Positions 52,583 to 62,408 are shown, numbered from the stretch's first letter. The stretch is DNA of 64,000 nt from Labilibaculum filiforme (GCF_002843315.1 NZ_MVDD01000002.1:186001-250000), one strand, 5' to 3'. A program made the numbers and translations. The notes: generated by a model not told the origin, from the letters alone.

Positions 52583-53161
52583 ATGAAGATAGGATTGTTT
52601 TTCGGATCATTTAATCCCATACATATTGGGCATCTCGCTATTGCAAATTATATGGCAGAATACACCGATATGGAACAAATATGGTTTGTGGTTAGTCCTC
52701 AAAATCCTTTCAAAAATAAAAATAGTCTTTTAGCCGAATACCATCGACTTGAATTGGTAAACAGGGCCATTGAACGATATCCCAATTTAAAGGCATCTAA
52801 TGTAGAATTTTCGATGCCACAACCTTCTTTTACCATCGACACGTTAACCTATTTAAAAGAAAAAAATCCGGCCCATCAATTTTGTCTTATTATTGGATCG
52901 GATAATTTGAAAAGCTTCTCAAAATGGAAGAATCATGAATTAATTTTAAAAAATCATGATTTATTTGTCTATCCACGACCAAATTTCAAGAGCGAAGACA
53001 TTATTTTAAATGGGAATATCCAAACCGTGAATGCACCTTTAATAGAAATTTCATCGAGTTTTATTCGCAAAGCCATAAAAGAGAAAAAAGAAATTCCTTA
53101 TTTTATGCCCGAAAAAGCATATAGTTACCTAAAGGAGATGCACTTTTACGAAAAAGTATAA
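52583..53161 (+). CDS. nadD: Nicotinate-nucleotide adenylyltransferase
   Basis: Makes deamido-NAD from nicotinate mononucleotide and ATP. The 192-residue protein has GLFFGSFNPIHIGHLAIANY (nucleotidyl-transferase HxGH, residues 4-23), MPQPSFTIDTLTYL and C-terminal EISSSFIRKAIKE (ISSTxIR variant). It is the last gene of a compact rightward cluster with gmk and is followed by a terminator. Confidence 0.96.
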   Translation: MKIGLFFGSFNPIHIGHLAIANYMAEYTDMEQIWFVVSPQNPFKNKNSLLAEYHRLELVNRAIERYPNLKASNVEFSMPQPSFTIDTLTYLKEKNPAHQFCLIIGSDNLKSFSKWKNHELILKNHDLFVYPRPNFKSEDIILNGNIQTVNAPLIEISSSFIRKAIKEKKEIPYFMPEKAYSYLKEMHFYEKV

Positions 53162-53162
53162 A

Positions 53163-53193
53163 TAAAAAAAGGCTGGTCCCCACCAGCCTTTTA
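53163..53193 (+). terminator. Terminator of nadD
   Basis: AAAAGGCTGGT-CCCC-ACCAGCCTTTT, with A and T tracts on both sides. Confidence 0.92.
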
Positions 53194-53397
53194 TCTAACC
53201 CAAAATGATTTCCAATACGAAGTTTTAACCCTAAAACCATATACTATTCATAAGGAAATTCCGATACGATCATCATGCCTAACCACTACACTCCTGAATC
53301 GGAGTGCAAAGGTAAACATTATTTCAAATTCACAAAGTATTTTAGATTATTTTTTATCTTTTTCAAACGACAAAACACACACTTAAAATACATTACA

Positions 53398-53430
53398 AAA
53401 AAAAGGCTACAATTACTGGTAGCCTTTCTA
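53398..53430 (-). terminator. Terminator of the M16 peptidase pair
   Basis: On the minus strand AAAGGCTAC with GTAGCCTTT around an eight-base loop, followed by T run. Confidence 0.9.
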
Positions 53431-53449
53431 ATAAATAAATTTTAATCTT

Positions 53450-55513
53450 CTAATTAAAAATAGAATCATCCACACCTTTGTTTACCGACAATTCTGTAAC
53501 TGTCAGTGGCATTTCCTGTGGTCCCATTTTAGTAACTGTTAAATAAGGATATTTAATTCCATCTACCTCTTTGTAATCTTTGAAAAGAACAACAACACTC
53601 ATCCCATTTTGTTGCATTATTGTTTTTAATTTTAATCCTGAATCTGCTGCAAAAAAGTCAAATCTTGATACTCCATCCGCATCAACAATCTCCACTTTAT
53701 ACGATTTTTCACCATCGACAACTTCAGTGCCTGCAATATTCATCTTATAACCAAGTTCACTCATATGTAATTCAGGACACATTTGAGCTTGCAATTTAAA
53801 TTTTGCTAACTCCGCATCTCCTGCTTGTTTTTCCTGTCCCATAGCAACTACTTTTCCCGAAGTACCATTATAAACTATTGACTGCATTACCTGACCATTC
53901 ATAACCATTTTCAAGCAATACTTCTCGTTATTTTTATAGGCAGATTCGATACTCATACTCATAGGTCCCATTTTCATTTCGCCTTTCATACTCAGATTTT
54001 TTACTGCAAGCCAATTATCGCGACCACCAATGGCGGTAATATAGTTTTCCATAACAGACTCGCAAGTCAAACCTTCTGGAATAGCATTAGGATCTTCCTT
54101 TACAATATCTCCTTTATAATCGTATTCTTCTACTTCACCAGCCGAGCTTAATTTGGTCAATTTATTTTTGTACTTCTTATCCCCCACTACCAAATAAATA
54201 GCGTTATTAGGGTCAATATACTTCTTCGCCATTGCCTGAACATCTTCCAATGTTACCTTATCTAACTTCTCTAAATAAGTTACATAGTAATCTGCTGGTA
54301 AATTGTAACGTTCAACAGCCATTGCAAAACTAGCTATGGTAGAAGGGTTTTCTAATGTTCTAGCAAAATCGCCAGCCATAGCCGCTTTTGTCATGTCCAA
54401 ATGATCCTGTGTTAATTTCGTATCTCTGATACGATCAATTTCAACTACCATTTCCATTAAAGCACTATCGGTAACCTCTGCTTTTACATTCGACTCGGTT
54501 CTAAAACTTGCAACTAATTTATCGCTTGAAATTCTTGAGTAAGCGCCATAAGTATAAGCTTTATCCTCTCGCAAATTTTTAAATAATAATCCGGAAAATC
54601 CGCTACCCAACATAGCGTTCATCACTCTTGCAGGAATCTCATCAGGATTACCTTTTTTCATTTCAAAAGTATTAATAATCTGAATTAAAGATTGTGATGC
54701 AGCATCCTTATTGGCAAGCGCAACACGTTTTCCTTCAATTTTAGCAGGCATTTCGTACTTATGCTCAGGAACTTCTCCAGCTTCCCATTCTCCAAAGTAC
54801 TTTTCCACCAATTTTTTAGCCTCTTTCGTTGTAATATCACCAACAATCGCCAAAATAGCAACATTGGGTTTAAAATAAGTATTGTAATATTCTTTACAAT
54901 CAGCAGTTTTAATATTGTTTACAGTTGCTTCCGTTGTTACATCACCATAAGGATGTTCCACACCATAAAGTACTTTACTTCTTACATTCGATGCAATGGA
55001 AGCTGGATCATTCTTCGAAATCTCTAATCCCGAAAGTGTTTGTTTTACGATTTTTTCGAATTCATCTTCTGGAAAAGATGGATTCATAGTAACATCAGCC
55101 ATTAACTCAATAATCTTTTCTTTATATCGAGACAAACCACCTGCATCAACTCCATTGGAGGATGTATGTAATTCTGCACCTATAAAATCAATCTCTTCAT
55201 TCAGCTGCGAAATATTTCTATTTACAGTTCCCATTCCCATAAGTTCACCAGCAAAGGAAGAATATCCTGCTCTGTCCCCTTCTACAAATGGATCCACATT
55301 TAAACTTAAAGCCAAGTTTACTTTTGGAATTTTATGATTTTCAACAACCAGTACTTTAAGTCCATTCTTTAATGTAAACGAGTCGTAATCTCCCAATTGA
55401 ATTTTTGGAGCAGGACCAGCCGCCGGCGCTTTCGTTCTATCTACCTGAGCATTTGCTGATACAAAAAAGCAAACAGCTGCAAACAGTAAAAATATTTTAT
55501 ATGAATTTTTCAT
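53450..55513 (-). CDS. M16 peptidase-like subunit lacking HxxEH, with C-terminal extension
   Basis: The 687-residue exported protein (signal ends FVSANAQ near residue 22) has an M16 fold: LKNGLKVLVVENHKIPKVNL, then FAGELMGMGT where catalytic HFxEH should be, GSGFSGLLFKNLREDKAYTYGAYS in the second half. It is the non-catalytic partner type. Residues from about 490 form an added domain (GRDNWLAVKNLSMKGEMKMG...) not part of M16. The active partner lies directly upstream, 55 bases away, so they probably form a periplasmic heterodimer. Confidence 0.92.
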   Translation of the reverse strand: MKNSYKIFLLFAAVCFFVSANAQVDRTKAPAAGPAPKIQLGDYDSFTLKNGLKVLVVENHKIPKVNLALSLNVDPFVEGDRAGYSSFAGELMGMGTVNRNISQLNEEIDFIGAELHTSSNGVDAGGLSRYKEKIIELMADVTMNPSFPEDEFEKIVKQTLSGLEISKNDPASIASNVRSKVLYGVEHPYGDVTTEATVNNIKTADCKEYYNTYFKPNVAILAIVGDITTKEAKKLVEKYFGEWEAGEVPEHKYEMPAKIEGKRVALANKDAASQSLIQIINTFEMKKGNPDEIPARVMNAMLGSGFSGLLFKNLREDKAYTYGAYSRISSDKLVASFRTESNVKAEVTDSALMEMVVEIDRIRDTKLTQDHLDMTKAAMAGDFARTLENPSTIASFAMAVERYNLPADYYVTYLEKLDKVTLEDVQAMAKKYIDPNNAIYLVVGDKKYKNKLTKLSSAGEVEEYDYKGDIVKEDPNAIPEGLTCESVMENYITAIGGRDNWLAVKNLSMKGEMKMGPMSMSIESAYKNNEKYCLKMVMNGQVMQSIVYNGTSGKVVAMGQEKQAGDAELAKFKLQAQMCPELHMSELGYKMNIAGTEVVDGEKSYKVEIVDADGVSRFDFFAADSGLKLKTIMQQNGMSVVVLFKDYKEVDGIKYPYLTVTKMGPQEMPLTVTELSVNKGVDDSIFN

Positions 55514-55568
55514 TTTATTCTAATTTCAATTTTAGAAAAAGTATTTAAATCAATTAATAATGAGGAAC

Positions 55569-56894
55569 TTAGTTTTGCTTTGGCAAATAATAAAGTACCA
55601 CTCTATTTGTAGGAACGAAGTATTTATTTGCCACTGCTCGGATATCTTCCTTAGTTACGGCAAAATATTTTTCTAATTCCTGATTTACTCTACTTGCATC
55701 TTTATAATAAGTATGAGCTGTTGCTAAATTCTCTGCCCGTTTTTCAATAGTTGCATTCGAACTCACCAATTCATTTTCAATTTTATTTCTTAATTTCTGA
55801 AATTCTTTCTCGGACATTAATTCTTCTCGTGCTTTAGCGAATTCTTTATCCATTTCATCTTCTAAAGCCTGAGGATCAACACCCATATTTGGTATTCCAA
55901 GAGCTAATGCTAAACCTGGATCTTCATTAGGCATTGGTATTGCCATTAACTCCAAAGCCATTTGTTTATCGCTTACAAGCGTTTTATACATTCTAGAACT
56001 TTTTCCATCTGTTAACAATTTAGCAAGCATATTTACAGAATAGTAATCTTTCGATCCCATTGCAGGAATATGGTAAGCCTGAATTATCGCAGGAAGTTGA
56101 ATATTATCATAAACAGTATCTCTTACCTCGGCTACTTTTGCAGGTTCAACAATTGTTGGTCGATAAATTTCTTCTGTTCTTTTAGGTATTTCAGCAAAAT
56201 AATCATTCACTAATTTCTTAGCTTCAGCAGAATCAAAATCACCACAAACAGTTAAAACAGCATTATTAGGCACGTAAAATTCCTTATAAAAATTTAAGAA
56301 ATCTTGATCCTTTGCGTTCTCAATATGCTTCTCATCACCAATAGTTATCCATCGATAAGGATGATTCACATAAGCTCTTTTCATTGTTTCTGGAAGAATT
56401 CCTCCGTAGGGACGATTATCATAGCTTTGCTTTTTCTCTTGAATCACTACCCCTTTTTGAGTTTTAATACCAATTTCCTCCACTTTAGCATGCATCATTC
56501 TCTCCGACTCTAACCAAAGTCCTAAAGCCAACTGATTGGATGGGAGTTTCTCATAATAGTAGGTTCTATCAGAAGAGGTATTTGCATTTAAAGCACCTCC
56601 TGCTCTAGAAACATATTTATCGTATTCGTGACGAGGAATATTTTCTGTTCCTTCGAACATTAAATGTTCAAAAAAGTGTGCAAACCCAGTCATTTCAGGA
56701 TTTTCGTTTTTAGAACCAACATGGTACATTACCGAAACTACAATATTAGGAGTGGTATGATCCTGTTGTAGAATAACATGCAATCCATTATCTAGATCAT
56801 ACTCTTCAAATTCAATTTTTCCATTTTGAGAAAAACCGCTTGCGAGTACCGTAAATAAAAGAAAAGTAAGCAGTGTAAGCCTTTTCATCATCAT
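55569..56894 (-). CDS. M16 family zinc metallopeptidase, catalytic subunit
   Basis: The 441-residue exported protein (signal residues 1-22, ending ASGFSQ) has the inverted zinc motif HFFEHLMFEGTENIP with HxxEH near residue 68-72 and the downstream Glu in the KLPSNQLALGLWLESERM region. The R/Y pair for substrate closing is seen at SSRMYKTLVSD. It degrades peptides in the periplasm, probably together with the next gene. Confidence 0.94.
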   Translation of the reverse strand: MMMKRLTLLTFLLFTVLASGFSQNGKIEFEEYDLDNGLHVILQQDHTTPNIVVSVMYHVGSKNENPEMTGFAHFFEHLMFEGTENIPRHEYDKYVSRAGGALNANTSSDRTYYYEKLPSNQLALGLWLESERMMHAKVEEIGIKTQKGVVIQEKKQSYDNRPYGGILPETMKRAYVNHPYRWITIGDEKHIENAKDQDFLNFYKEFYVPNNAVLTVCGDFDSAEAKKLVNDYFAEIPKRTEEIYRPTIVEPAKVAEVRDTVYDNIQLPAIIQAYHIPAMGSKDYYSVNMLAKLLTDGKSSRMYKTLVSDKQMALELMAIPMPNEDPGLALALGIPNMGVDPQALEDEMDKEFAKAREELMSEKEFQKLRNKIENELVSSNATIEKRAENLATAHTYYKDASRVNQELEKYFAVTKEDIRAVANKYFVPTNRVVLYYLPKQN

Positions 56895-57210
56895 TTGATT
56901 TAGTTTTACATTAGTGAATAAATATTATAAACTGTAAAACAATAGTAGCTTAATTGAAGGTCATTATCAATTTTTTTTGTACAACAGCGATCTTAACTCG
57001 ACAAAATACCGTTTAGCACAGACAAACAAATATAGATAAACAATAAACCCGAATATTGTTAATTGAAAACGAAACACCTATACCATAGGTAATGAATAAT
57101 TGCACCACATAATTCCTCCATCACTTCCAATTCTCTGCCTAAAAAAAAATGCGGATATCCAATGGATACCCGCATCTATAAACCTTATGTTAGGATTGTT
57201 GTGCTATTTC
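56895..57210. other. Intergenic stretch with a terminator and a possible promoter
   Basis: Contains on the minus strand a TATATTTG box at 57027-57034 (130 bases before the M16 start, no good -33 box) and the oxidoreductase terminator at 57141-57176. No gene. Confidence 0.5.
57141..57176 (-). terminator. Terminator of the 2-oxoacid oxidoreductase operon
   Basis: On the minus strand ATGCGGGTATCC-ATT-GGATATCCGCAT, one G·T pair, followed by nine T. Confidence 0.93.
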
Positions 57211-57762
57211 TTATACTGTGTGAACAGTTTCAACTGAATCGCTACCTTTTTGAATTGCTTGAATATTTAAAGGTATTAATTTATGATGACGTTCGGGTAA
57301 AGATTTCTCTAGTCCTTTTTTAACATTTTCTAATAATACGATTGGTTTTATTTTAAGAAAACCTCCCATAATAATCATGTTAAAAGTTTGAGGATTTCCC
57401 ATCTCAACAGCTAAAGCGGCTCCAGGAATTCTATAGATATTAATATCTCTTCTTTCTGGGTGATGCGTAATACCATTTGGATCGTATAACAAAGTACCAC
57501 CTGGCTTAACCTCATTCACAAACTTATCCATTGATTGCTGGTTAAGAATGATTGCTGTATCAAACTTTTTCAAAACAGGTGAGCTTATTCTATCGTCGCT
57601 TAAGATTACAGTTACATTTGCAGTTCCTCCACGCATTTCCGGTCCATATGAAGGCATCCAAGATACCTCTTGATTTTGCATGATTCCAGAATAAGCAAGA
57701 ATTTTACCCATTGAAAGTACACCTTGACCACCAAATCCTGCAATTATTATTTCTTCTGTCAT
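57211..57762 (-). CDS. 2-oxoacid:ferredoxin oxidoreductase, gamma subunit
   Basis: The 183-residue protein matches the gamma domain of pyruvate/2-oxoacid:ferredoxin oxidoreductases: EIIIAGFGGQGVLSMGKIL at the N-terminus and SYGPEMRGGTANVTVILSD, with NPQTFNMIIMGGFLKI later. It closes the substrate channel of the complex. It is the last gene of a four-gene operon (Fe-S, alpha, beta, gamma). Confidence 0.94.
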   Translation of the reverse strand: MTEEIIIAGFGGQGVLSMGKILAYSGIMQNQEVSWMPSYGPEMRGGTANVTVILSDDRISSPVLKKFDTAIILNQQSMDKFVNEVKPGGTLLYDPNGITHHPERRDINIYRIPGAALAVEMGNPQTFNMIIMGGFLKIKPIVLLENVKKGLEKSLPERHHKLIPLNIQAIQKGSDSVETVHTV

Positions 57763-57794
57763 TTCTTTACAGTTTTATTGATTAAAATGGATTT

Positions 57795-58568
57795 TTACTC
57801 ATCTTTTAATGTACCCAATGGATAGTAAGGAAACATGTTTTCTTTCATCCACTCGTTAGATTTAACAGGAGAAAGTTTCCATCCAGAACTACATGTACTT
57901 ACAATCTCGATAAAAGATAATCCTTTCTTTTCTCTAGTATTTTCAAACGCTTTTTGAACTACTTTTTTCAATTTACGAACTGCTCCAGGAGTTTCTGCTG
58001 ATTGACGGGTTACAAAGCGGGTGCCTGGCAACATAGCGATCATTTCAGTAATTTTCATTGGAAATCCAGTCACGGCACAATCACGTCCGTAAGGAGTAGT
58101 TGCAGTAACCTGACCTTCCAATGTAGTTGGAGCCATTTGACCACCTGTCATTCCGTAAATTGCATTATTTACGAAAAACACAACGATATTTTCACCTCTG
58201 TTGCATGCATGAATAATCTCAGCACAACCAATAGAAGCTAAATCACCATCTCCTTGGTAAGTAAAAACATATTTTTCAGGCATTAAACGAGAAGTTGCAG
58301 TAGCCAATGCAGGAGCACGACCATGAGCTGCTTGTTGCCAATCGATATCAAGGTAATTATAGGCTAAAACAGAACATCCAACAGGCGAAATACCAATTGT
58401 TTTATCCTGAATCCCCATTTCGTCAATAACCTCTGCAATTACTTTATGAATTACTCCATGAGTACATCCAGGACAGTAGTGCATTTCATTATCCAAAAGA
58501 ACACTGGTTTTACCATAAACCATATTCTCTTTGCTAATTATTTTGTTGATTTCAGTCGTTGCTGTCAT
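57795..58568 (-). CDS. 2-oxoacid:ferredoxin oxidoreductase, beta (thiamine diphosphate) subunit
   Basis: The 257-residue subunit binds thiamine diphosphate: MHYCPGCTHGVIHKV carries the CxxC proximal cluster Cys, QGDGDLASIGCAEIIHACNRG the GDG motif and VFFVNNAIYGMTGGQMAPTT the NN/T side. It converts a 2-oxoacid to an acyl-CoA with reduction of ferredoxin. Spacing to the alpha gene is three bases. Confidence 0.95.
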   Translation of the reverse strand: MTATTEINKIISKENMVYGKTSVLLDNEMHYCPGCTHGVIHKVIAEVIDEMGIQDKTIGISPVGCSVLAYNYLDIDWQQAAHGRAPALATATSRLMPEKYVFTYQGDGDLASIGCAEIIHACNRGENIVVFFVNNAIYGMTGGQMAPTTLEGQVTATTPYGRDCAVTGFPMKITEMIAMLPGTRFVTRQSAETPGAVRKLKKVVQKAFENTREKKGLSFIEIVSTCSSGWKLSPVKSNEWMKENMFPYYPLGTLKDE

Positions 58569-58571
58569 AAC

Positions 58572-59657
58572 TTATTTTCCTAAAATTTTTTGTTCCAATG
58601 CTTCAACTACTTCCTCGGGTGTAGGAATGATTCCACCATAACGTCCAAAATGTTCAACTGGAACTTTACCATTCACAGCAAGACGAACATCTTCAACCAT
58701 TTGGCCAGCACTCATCTCCACTGCTAAAATTCCTTTCACATTCTTCAACATTTCTTGAATCGCTTTAGTAGGATAAGGGAAAAGGGTAATAGGACGTAAT
58801 AATCCAACTTTAATTCCTTTTTCACGAGCTTGCTCTACTGCTTTTTGGCAGATACGAGCACTAGATCCATAAGCAACAAAAAGATACTCTGCATCATCAC
58901 ATGCAATCTTTTCAAATCTCACTTCATTTTCTTCCATTGCGCGATATTTCGCTTGCAATTTATGATTAAAAATTTCCTGCTTGGCAGAATCTAAATCTAA
59001 GGAAGTAGAAATTCTTCGTTGTGCACCTGGAGTTTTACCTGTTGTTGCCCAAGATCCAGAAATTTTCTCAATTTCTTCAGCAGTCCAACGAGGTTTATAT
59101 TCCGACAATTCAACTTTTTCCATCATCTGGCCAATTACACCATCAGACAAAATCATTGCTGGATTTAAATATTTAAAGGCCAATTCGAATGAAAGATCAA
59201 CAAAATCGTTCATTTCCTGCACAGATGCAGGAGCCAATACAATTAATTTATAGTCACCATGACCACCACCTTTAACAGCCTGAAAATAATCTGACTGAGC
59301 AGGTTGAATAGTACCTAAACCTGGTCCGCCACGAACAATATTAACAATCAAAGCAGGCAATTCGGCACCCGCTAAATAGGTAATACCTTCTTGTTTCAAA
59401 CTAACACCTGGACTTGATGAAGAGGTCATTACTTTTTTTCCGCATGAAGCACCACCATATACCATATTGATAGCTGCAACTTCACTTTCGGCTTGTAGAA
59501 CCACCATCCCAGTTTCTTCCTGAGGTTTGCGGATCATTAGGGTTTCCATTACCTCGGATTGAGGAGTAATCGGGTAACCAAAATACCCATCACATCCGCA
59601 GCGAATCGCTGCTTCAGCAATAACCTCATTTCCTTTCATTAAACGAACGTCTCCCAT
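58572..59657 (-). CDS. vorB: 2-oxoacid:ferredoxin oxidoreductase, alpha subunit (VorB type)
   Basis: The 361-residue subunit has GCDGYFGYPITPQSEVMETL near the N-terminus, the ThDP-pyrimidine face SSSSPGVSLKQEGITYLAGAELP, and VRGGPGLGTIQPAQSDYFQAVKGGGHGDYK. The sequence is closest in pattern to VorB (branched-chain 2-oxoacid) rather than PorA or KorA, but substrate cannot be fixed by eye. The C-terminal domain ends with GRYGGIIPTPEEV. Confidence 0.88.
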   Translation of the reverse strand: MGDVRLMKGNEVIAEAAIRCGCDGYFGYPITPQSEVMETLMIRKPQEETGMVVLQAESEVAAINMVYGGASCGKKVMTSSSSPGVSLKQEGITYLAGAELPALIVNIVRGGPGLGTIQPAQSDYFQAVKGGGHGDYKLIVLAPASVQEMNDFVDLSFELAFKYLNPAMILSDGVIGQMMEKVELSEYKPRWTAEEIEKISGSWATTGKTPGAQRRISTSLDLDSAKQEIFNHKLQAKYRAMEENEVRFEKIACDDAEYLFVAYGSSARICQKAVEQAREKGIKVGLLRPITLFPYPTKAIQEMLKNVKGILAVEMSAGQMVEDVRLAVNGKVPVEHFGRYGGIIPTPEEVVEALEQKILGK

Positions 59658-59705
59658 TACAATTATTTTTATAAAATTTTCAGATTTAGAATAAGGTAGC
59701 TTAGT

Positions 59706-59933
59706 CTAGCTTGCTTTTACTCTGTAAACAGTAATCACTGTGTCTGGACAAACCAATCCACAACTTGAACAACCAATACATGCTTCAGGATTGGCCATAT
59801 GTGCATAATGATAGCCTTTGCCATTCACGTCGCGCGCAAGTTCGATTACCTTTGTTGGACAGGCTACAACACATAAGCCACAACCTTTACATTTTTCGGT
59901 ATCAACAACAATAGCGCCTTTGAATTTTGCCAT
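59706..59933 (-). CDS. 2-oxoacid:ferredoxin oxidoreductase, 2[4Fe-4S] delta subunit
   Basis: From ATG 59933 (MAKFKGAIVVDTEKC) the protein has 75 residues with two cluster motifs, CKGCGLCVVACPTKVI and CIGCSSCGLVCPDTVI. It passes electrons from the thiamine site to external ferredoxin. It is the first gene of the operon; the longer frame to 59996 is rejected because MAKFKG is the family start. Confidence 0.94.
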   Translation of the reverse strand: MAKFKGAIVVDTEKCKGCGLCVVACPTKVIELARDVNGKGYHYAHMANPEACIGCSSCGLVCPDTVITVYRVKAS

Positions 59934-60311
59934 AGCGTATTTAGAATTAAGAATTACATTATATTTTACCCGATAAAGGTAACAAATCAAAAGCACTTTT
60001 CATTGTTTTGCTTTCGATTCATTAGGTTTTTAAGAAATTTACAATCAGTCTAAATAAATATCCTAGTTTGAAGTAATAATTTATTTGTTTTAATCGCGAC
60101 TTGCTTACAAATTGAAACGCAACACAAACAATATGATTCGTAATCGCTCTTCAAATCACGATTCCTAAATATACGCCAAAAAAAAAGTTTCAGGAATTGA
60201 AATCCATGAAACTTTAAATATTATTTTTCTACTATTTAGACAAACTACAAGTCTTAAACGCTATCGATCAAGACAATATCCTATCGCAAAAGTAGTTTTT
60301 AAACTTTTTTA
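59934..60311. other. Intergenic stretch with the aminotransferase terminator
   Basis: About 380 bases without a gene. It holds a terminator at 60178-60215 for the upstream minus-strand gene and presumably the promoter of the oxidoreductase operon, which I could not identify. Confidence 0.5.
60178..60215 (-). terminator. Terminator of the aminotransferase gene
   Basis: On the minus strand AAAGTTTCA with TGAAACTTT around a 12-base loop, followed by a run of T. It lies about 100 bases beyond the stop. Confidence 0.8.
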
Positions 60312-61628
60312 TTAAGCCATCACCTGATGATGCTTATGAAACTCTTTTAAGCGAAATTCCAACACATCAAATTGTGTTCGGGAAACTTGAGAGACACAAG
60401 CTCTAAGTCCTTCTTTTAAACTACCTGTTTCATTCAAACAAATTGCAGAAATTCCATAATACAAAAGTTTTTTATTTAAATCGGCTCCGGTTAAACCCGG
60501 ATAAGCAATGGTAAAATAAAAACCATCTGCCAAAGGTAAATCAATATCATTTTCATAAACCAACTCGAAACCATTTTCTAAAAATAGTTTTTTCATGATA
60601 TTGGCTCTTTCTCCGTATTCTTTTACCTCTTCAACAAAGTTAAATTTTCCCTCGTTAGCAGCTTGCAACATGGCGCGCAAAGCGTATTGTGCCGAATGCG
60701 AAGTACCAGAAGATAAGGTGTAAATAATTCTATAAATAAGCGTATAACCAAATTCTTCTGCACCAAAGCGTGGTTTTAGGTTCTCGAAACGTTTATGGAA
60801 TAATTTATTTGAAATGCACAGCAATCCAATTCGCTGACCAGCATAACTAAATGCCTTTGAACTCGAAATCATCAGTACATAATTATCGGTATAATTGGCA
60901 ACACTTGGCTGGTAGGGAGCGATACCTGGCTGACTAAGATCGGTTCGGAAATCCATTGCGAAATAGGCTAAATCTTCCATCACGATTGTGTCGTACTTAT
61001 TTGCCAATTCTCCAATAATTTTCAACTCATCTTCGTTGAAACAAATCCATGCAGGATTGTTTGGATTTGAATAGATGATACCAGCAATATTTCCCTTTGC
61101 CAAAAAGGCTTCCAATTTTGCTTTCAATTTATCGCCACGATAATTGAAAACATCAAAAGACTCATATTTCTGATTCATAACCTCTAGCTGAGTTTTCTGA
61201 ACTGGAAATCCGGGATCAATGAATAGAATTGTATCTTTTTTAGCATCGCAATTTCCTATTGCCATAAATGCCGCATAACCACCTTGCATAGAGCCTACTG
61301 TAGGAACAATACCTTCTGCAGCAATAGCTACATTCATAAAATTTTTCACGAATTTAGATGCTTCCTCTTTTAATGACTTTACTCCTTCCAGCATTGGGTA
61401 AGCAGATGCAACGCCGTCTTCTAAAGCCTGTTTCTCAGCTTCAATTCCAACTCTTGCAGGTTTAAGCCCTGGAACACCCATCTCCATACGAATAAACTTC
61501 TCTCCACTTTCTTCTTCAATCATATTAACAACACGAACTACATCACGAATAGTAGCATCCTCCATTTTATGAATCTCACACAAAGCAAGTTTCTGATCAA
61601 CAATATGAGCGTTTATAGGGGTTTTCAT
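60312..61628 (-). CDS. PLP-dependent aminotransferase, class I/II
   Basis: The 438-residue protein has the fold-type I pattern: MGVPGLKPARVG, SMQGGYAAFMAIGN, YSNPNNPAWICFNEDEL, MEDLAYFAMDFR with the Asp, and the PLP Lys in SSSKAFSYAGQRIGLL (~residue 255). The C-terminal Arg of class I enzymes is in GLRACVSQVSRTQ. Substrates cannot be assigned; an aromatic or branched-chain amino acid would fit supply of 2-oxoacids to the nearby oxidoreductase. Confidence 0.9.
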   Translation of the reverse strand: MKTPINAHIVDQKLALCEIHKMEDATIRDVVRVVNMIEEESGEKFIRMEMGVPGLKPARVGIEAEKQALEDGVASAYPMLEGVKSLKEEASKFVKNFMNVAIAAEGIVPTVGSMQGGYAAFMAIGNCDAKKDTILFIDPGFPVQKTQLEVMNQKYESFDVFNYRGDKLKAKLEAFLAKGNIAGIIYSNPNNPAWICFNEDELKIIGELANKYDTIVMEDLAYFAMDFRTDLSQPGIAPYQPSVANYTDNYVLMISSSKAFSYAGQRIGLLCISNKLFHKRFENLKPRFGAEEFGYTLIYRIIYTLSSGTSHSAQYALRAMLQAANEGKFNFVEEVKEYGERANIMKKLFLENGFELVYENDIDLPLADGFYFTIAYPGLTGADLNKKLLYYGISAICLNETGSLKEGLRACVSQVSRTQFDVLEFRLKEFHKHHQVMA

Positions 61629-61783
61629 TATTTTTGATTTAAGTATTTTATTAAAAAATTGGTATAATTTTAGATCACTGCAATTTTACTAAAATTCATT
61701 ACAATTTGAAACATTTTAGCTTAAAATAATTACAGAACAAACAAAGTAATCGTTACCGAAATATCAAATCATTACGTGAGAGC

Positions 61784-61815
61784 AAAAAAAAGGCTGATCG
61801 GTAAACCGTCAGCCC
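61784..61815 (-). terminator. Terminator of the flavodoxin gene
   Basis: On the minus strand GGCTGACGG-TTTA-CCGATCAGCC followed by eight T. Confidence 0.9.
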
Positions 61816-61835
61816 AACTATTTTAATTGTTCTAA

Positions 61836-62357
61836 TTATTTAAATTCCGGAAGAACTATTTTCAACCAATTCTCCACTCTCTCTTCCGTTAAATCATCTT
61901 CGAAATCCTCATCCAAAGGCAAGCCAATAAATTTACCATCTTTAAAAGCTCTTGAATCTCCAAATTCATATCCCTCGTCGCTTACTTGTCCTATAATTTT
62001 GGCTCCAGTCAACTGAATACTCTCTGCCAAATCGCCCATTGCATCTACAAAGAAATCTGCGTAAGCAATATGATCTCCTAAACCAAAAAGAGCTACTTTT
62101 TTCCCTTTCAAGTCTATGCCATTTAATTTTGGAAAGAAAATATCCCAATCGTTTCCTGAATTTGCCGAAGACCAATTGTGTTTGCCAAGCGTTGAAATTC
62201 CCATGATGATATGAGAATACTGAGCTAAATCTTTAGCTTCACAATCCTTCACTTTATGCACAACAATTCGATCAGAATCAATTTTTTCAGCAATTAACTT
62301 TGCTACCTTTTCTACATTTCCGTTTTCGGGGCCATAGAACAATCCAATTTTACTCAT
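61836..62357 (-). CDS. fldA: Flavodoxin
   Basis: The 173-residue long-chain flavodoxin has the FMN phosphate loop YGPENGNVEKVAKLI (residues 8-22; usual TGxTGN varied), GISTLGKHNWSSANSGNDWD (50s/60s loop, Trp stacking) and KKVALFGLGDHIAYADFFVDAMG (90s loop). It replaces ferredoxin under low iron. A strong promoter match lies in the 3' end of the next upstream gene. Confidence 0.95.
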   Translation of the reverse strand: MSKIGLFYGPENGNVEKVAKLIAEKIDSDRIVVHKVKDCEAKDLAQYSHIIMGISTLGKHNWSSANSGNDWDIFFPKLNGIDLKGKKVALFGLGDHIAYADFFVDAMGDLAESIQLTGAKIIGQVSDEGYEFGDSRAFKDGKFIGLPLDEDFEDDLTEERVENWLKIVLPEFK

Positions 62358-62408
62358 AGGATACAGTGTTTATTGTTATCAATTTTGTTCGTGTGTTTAA
62401 CGCTCTTA

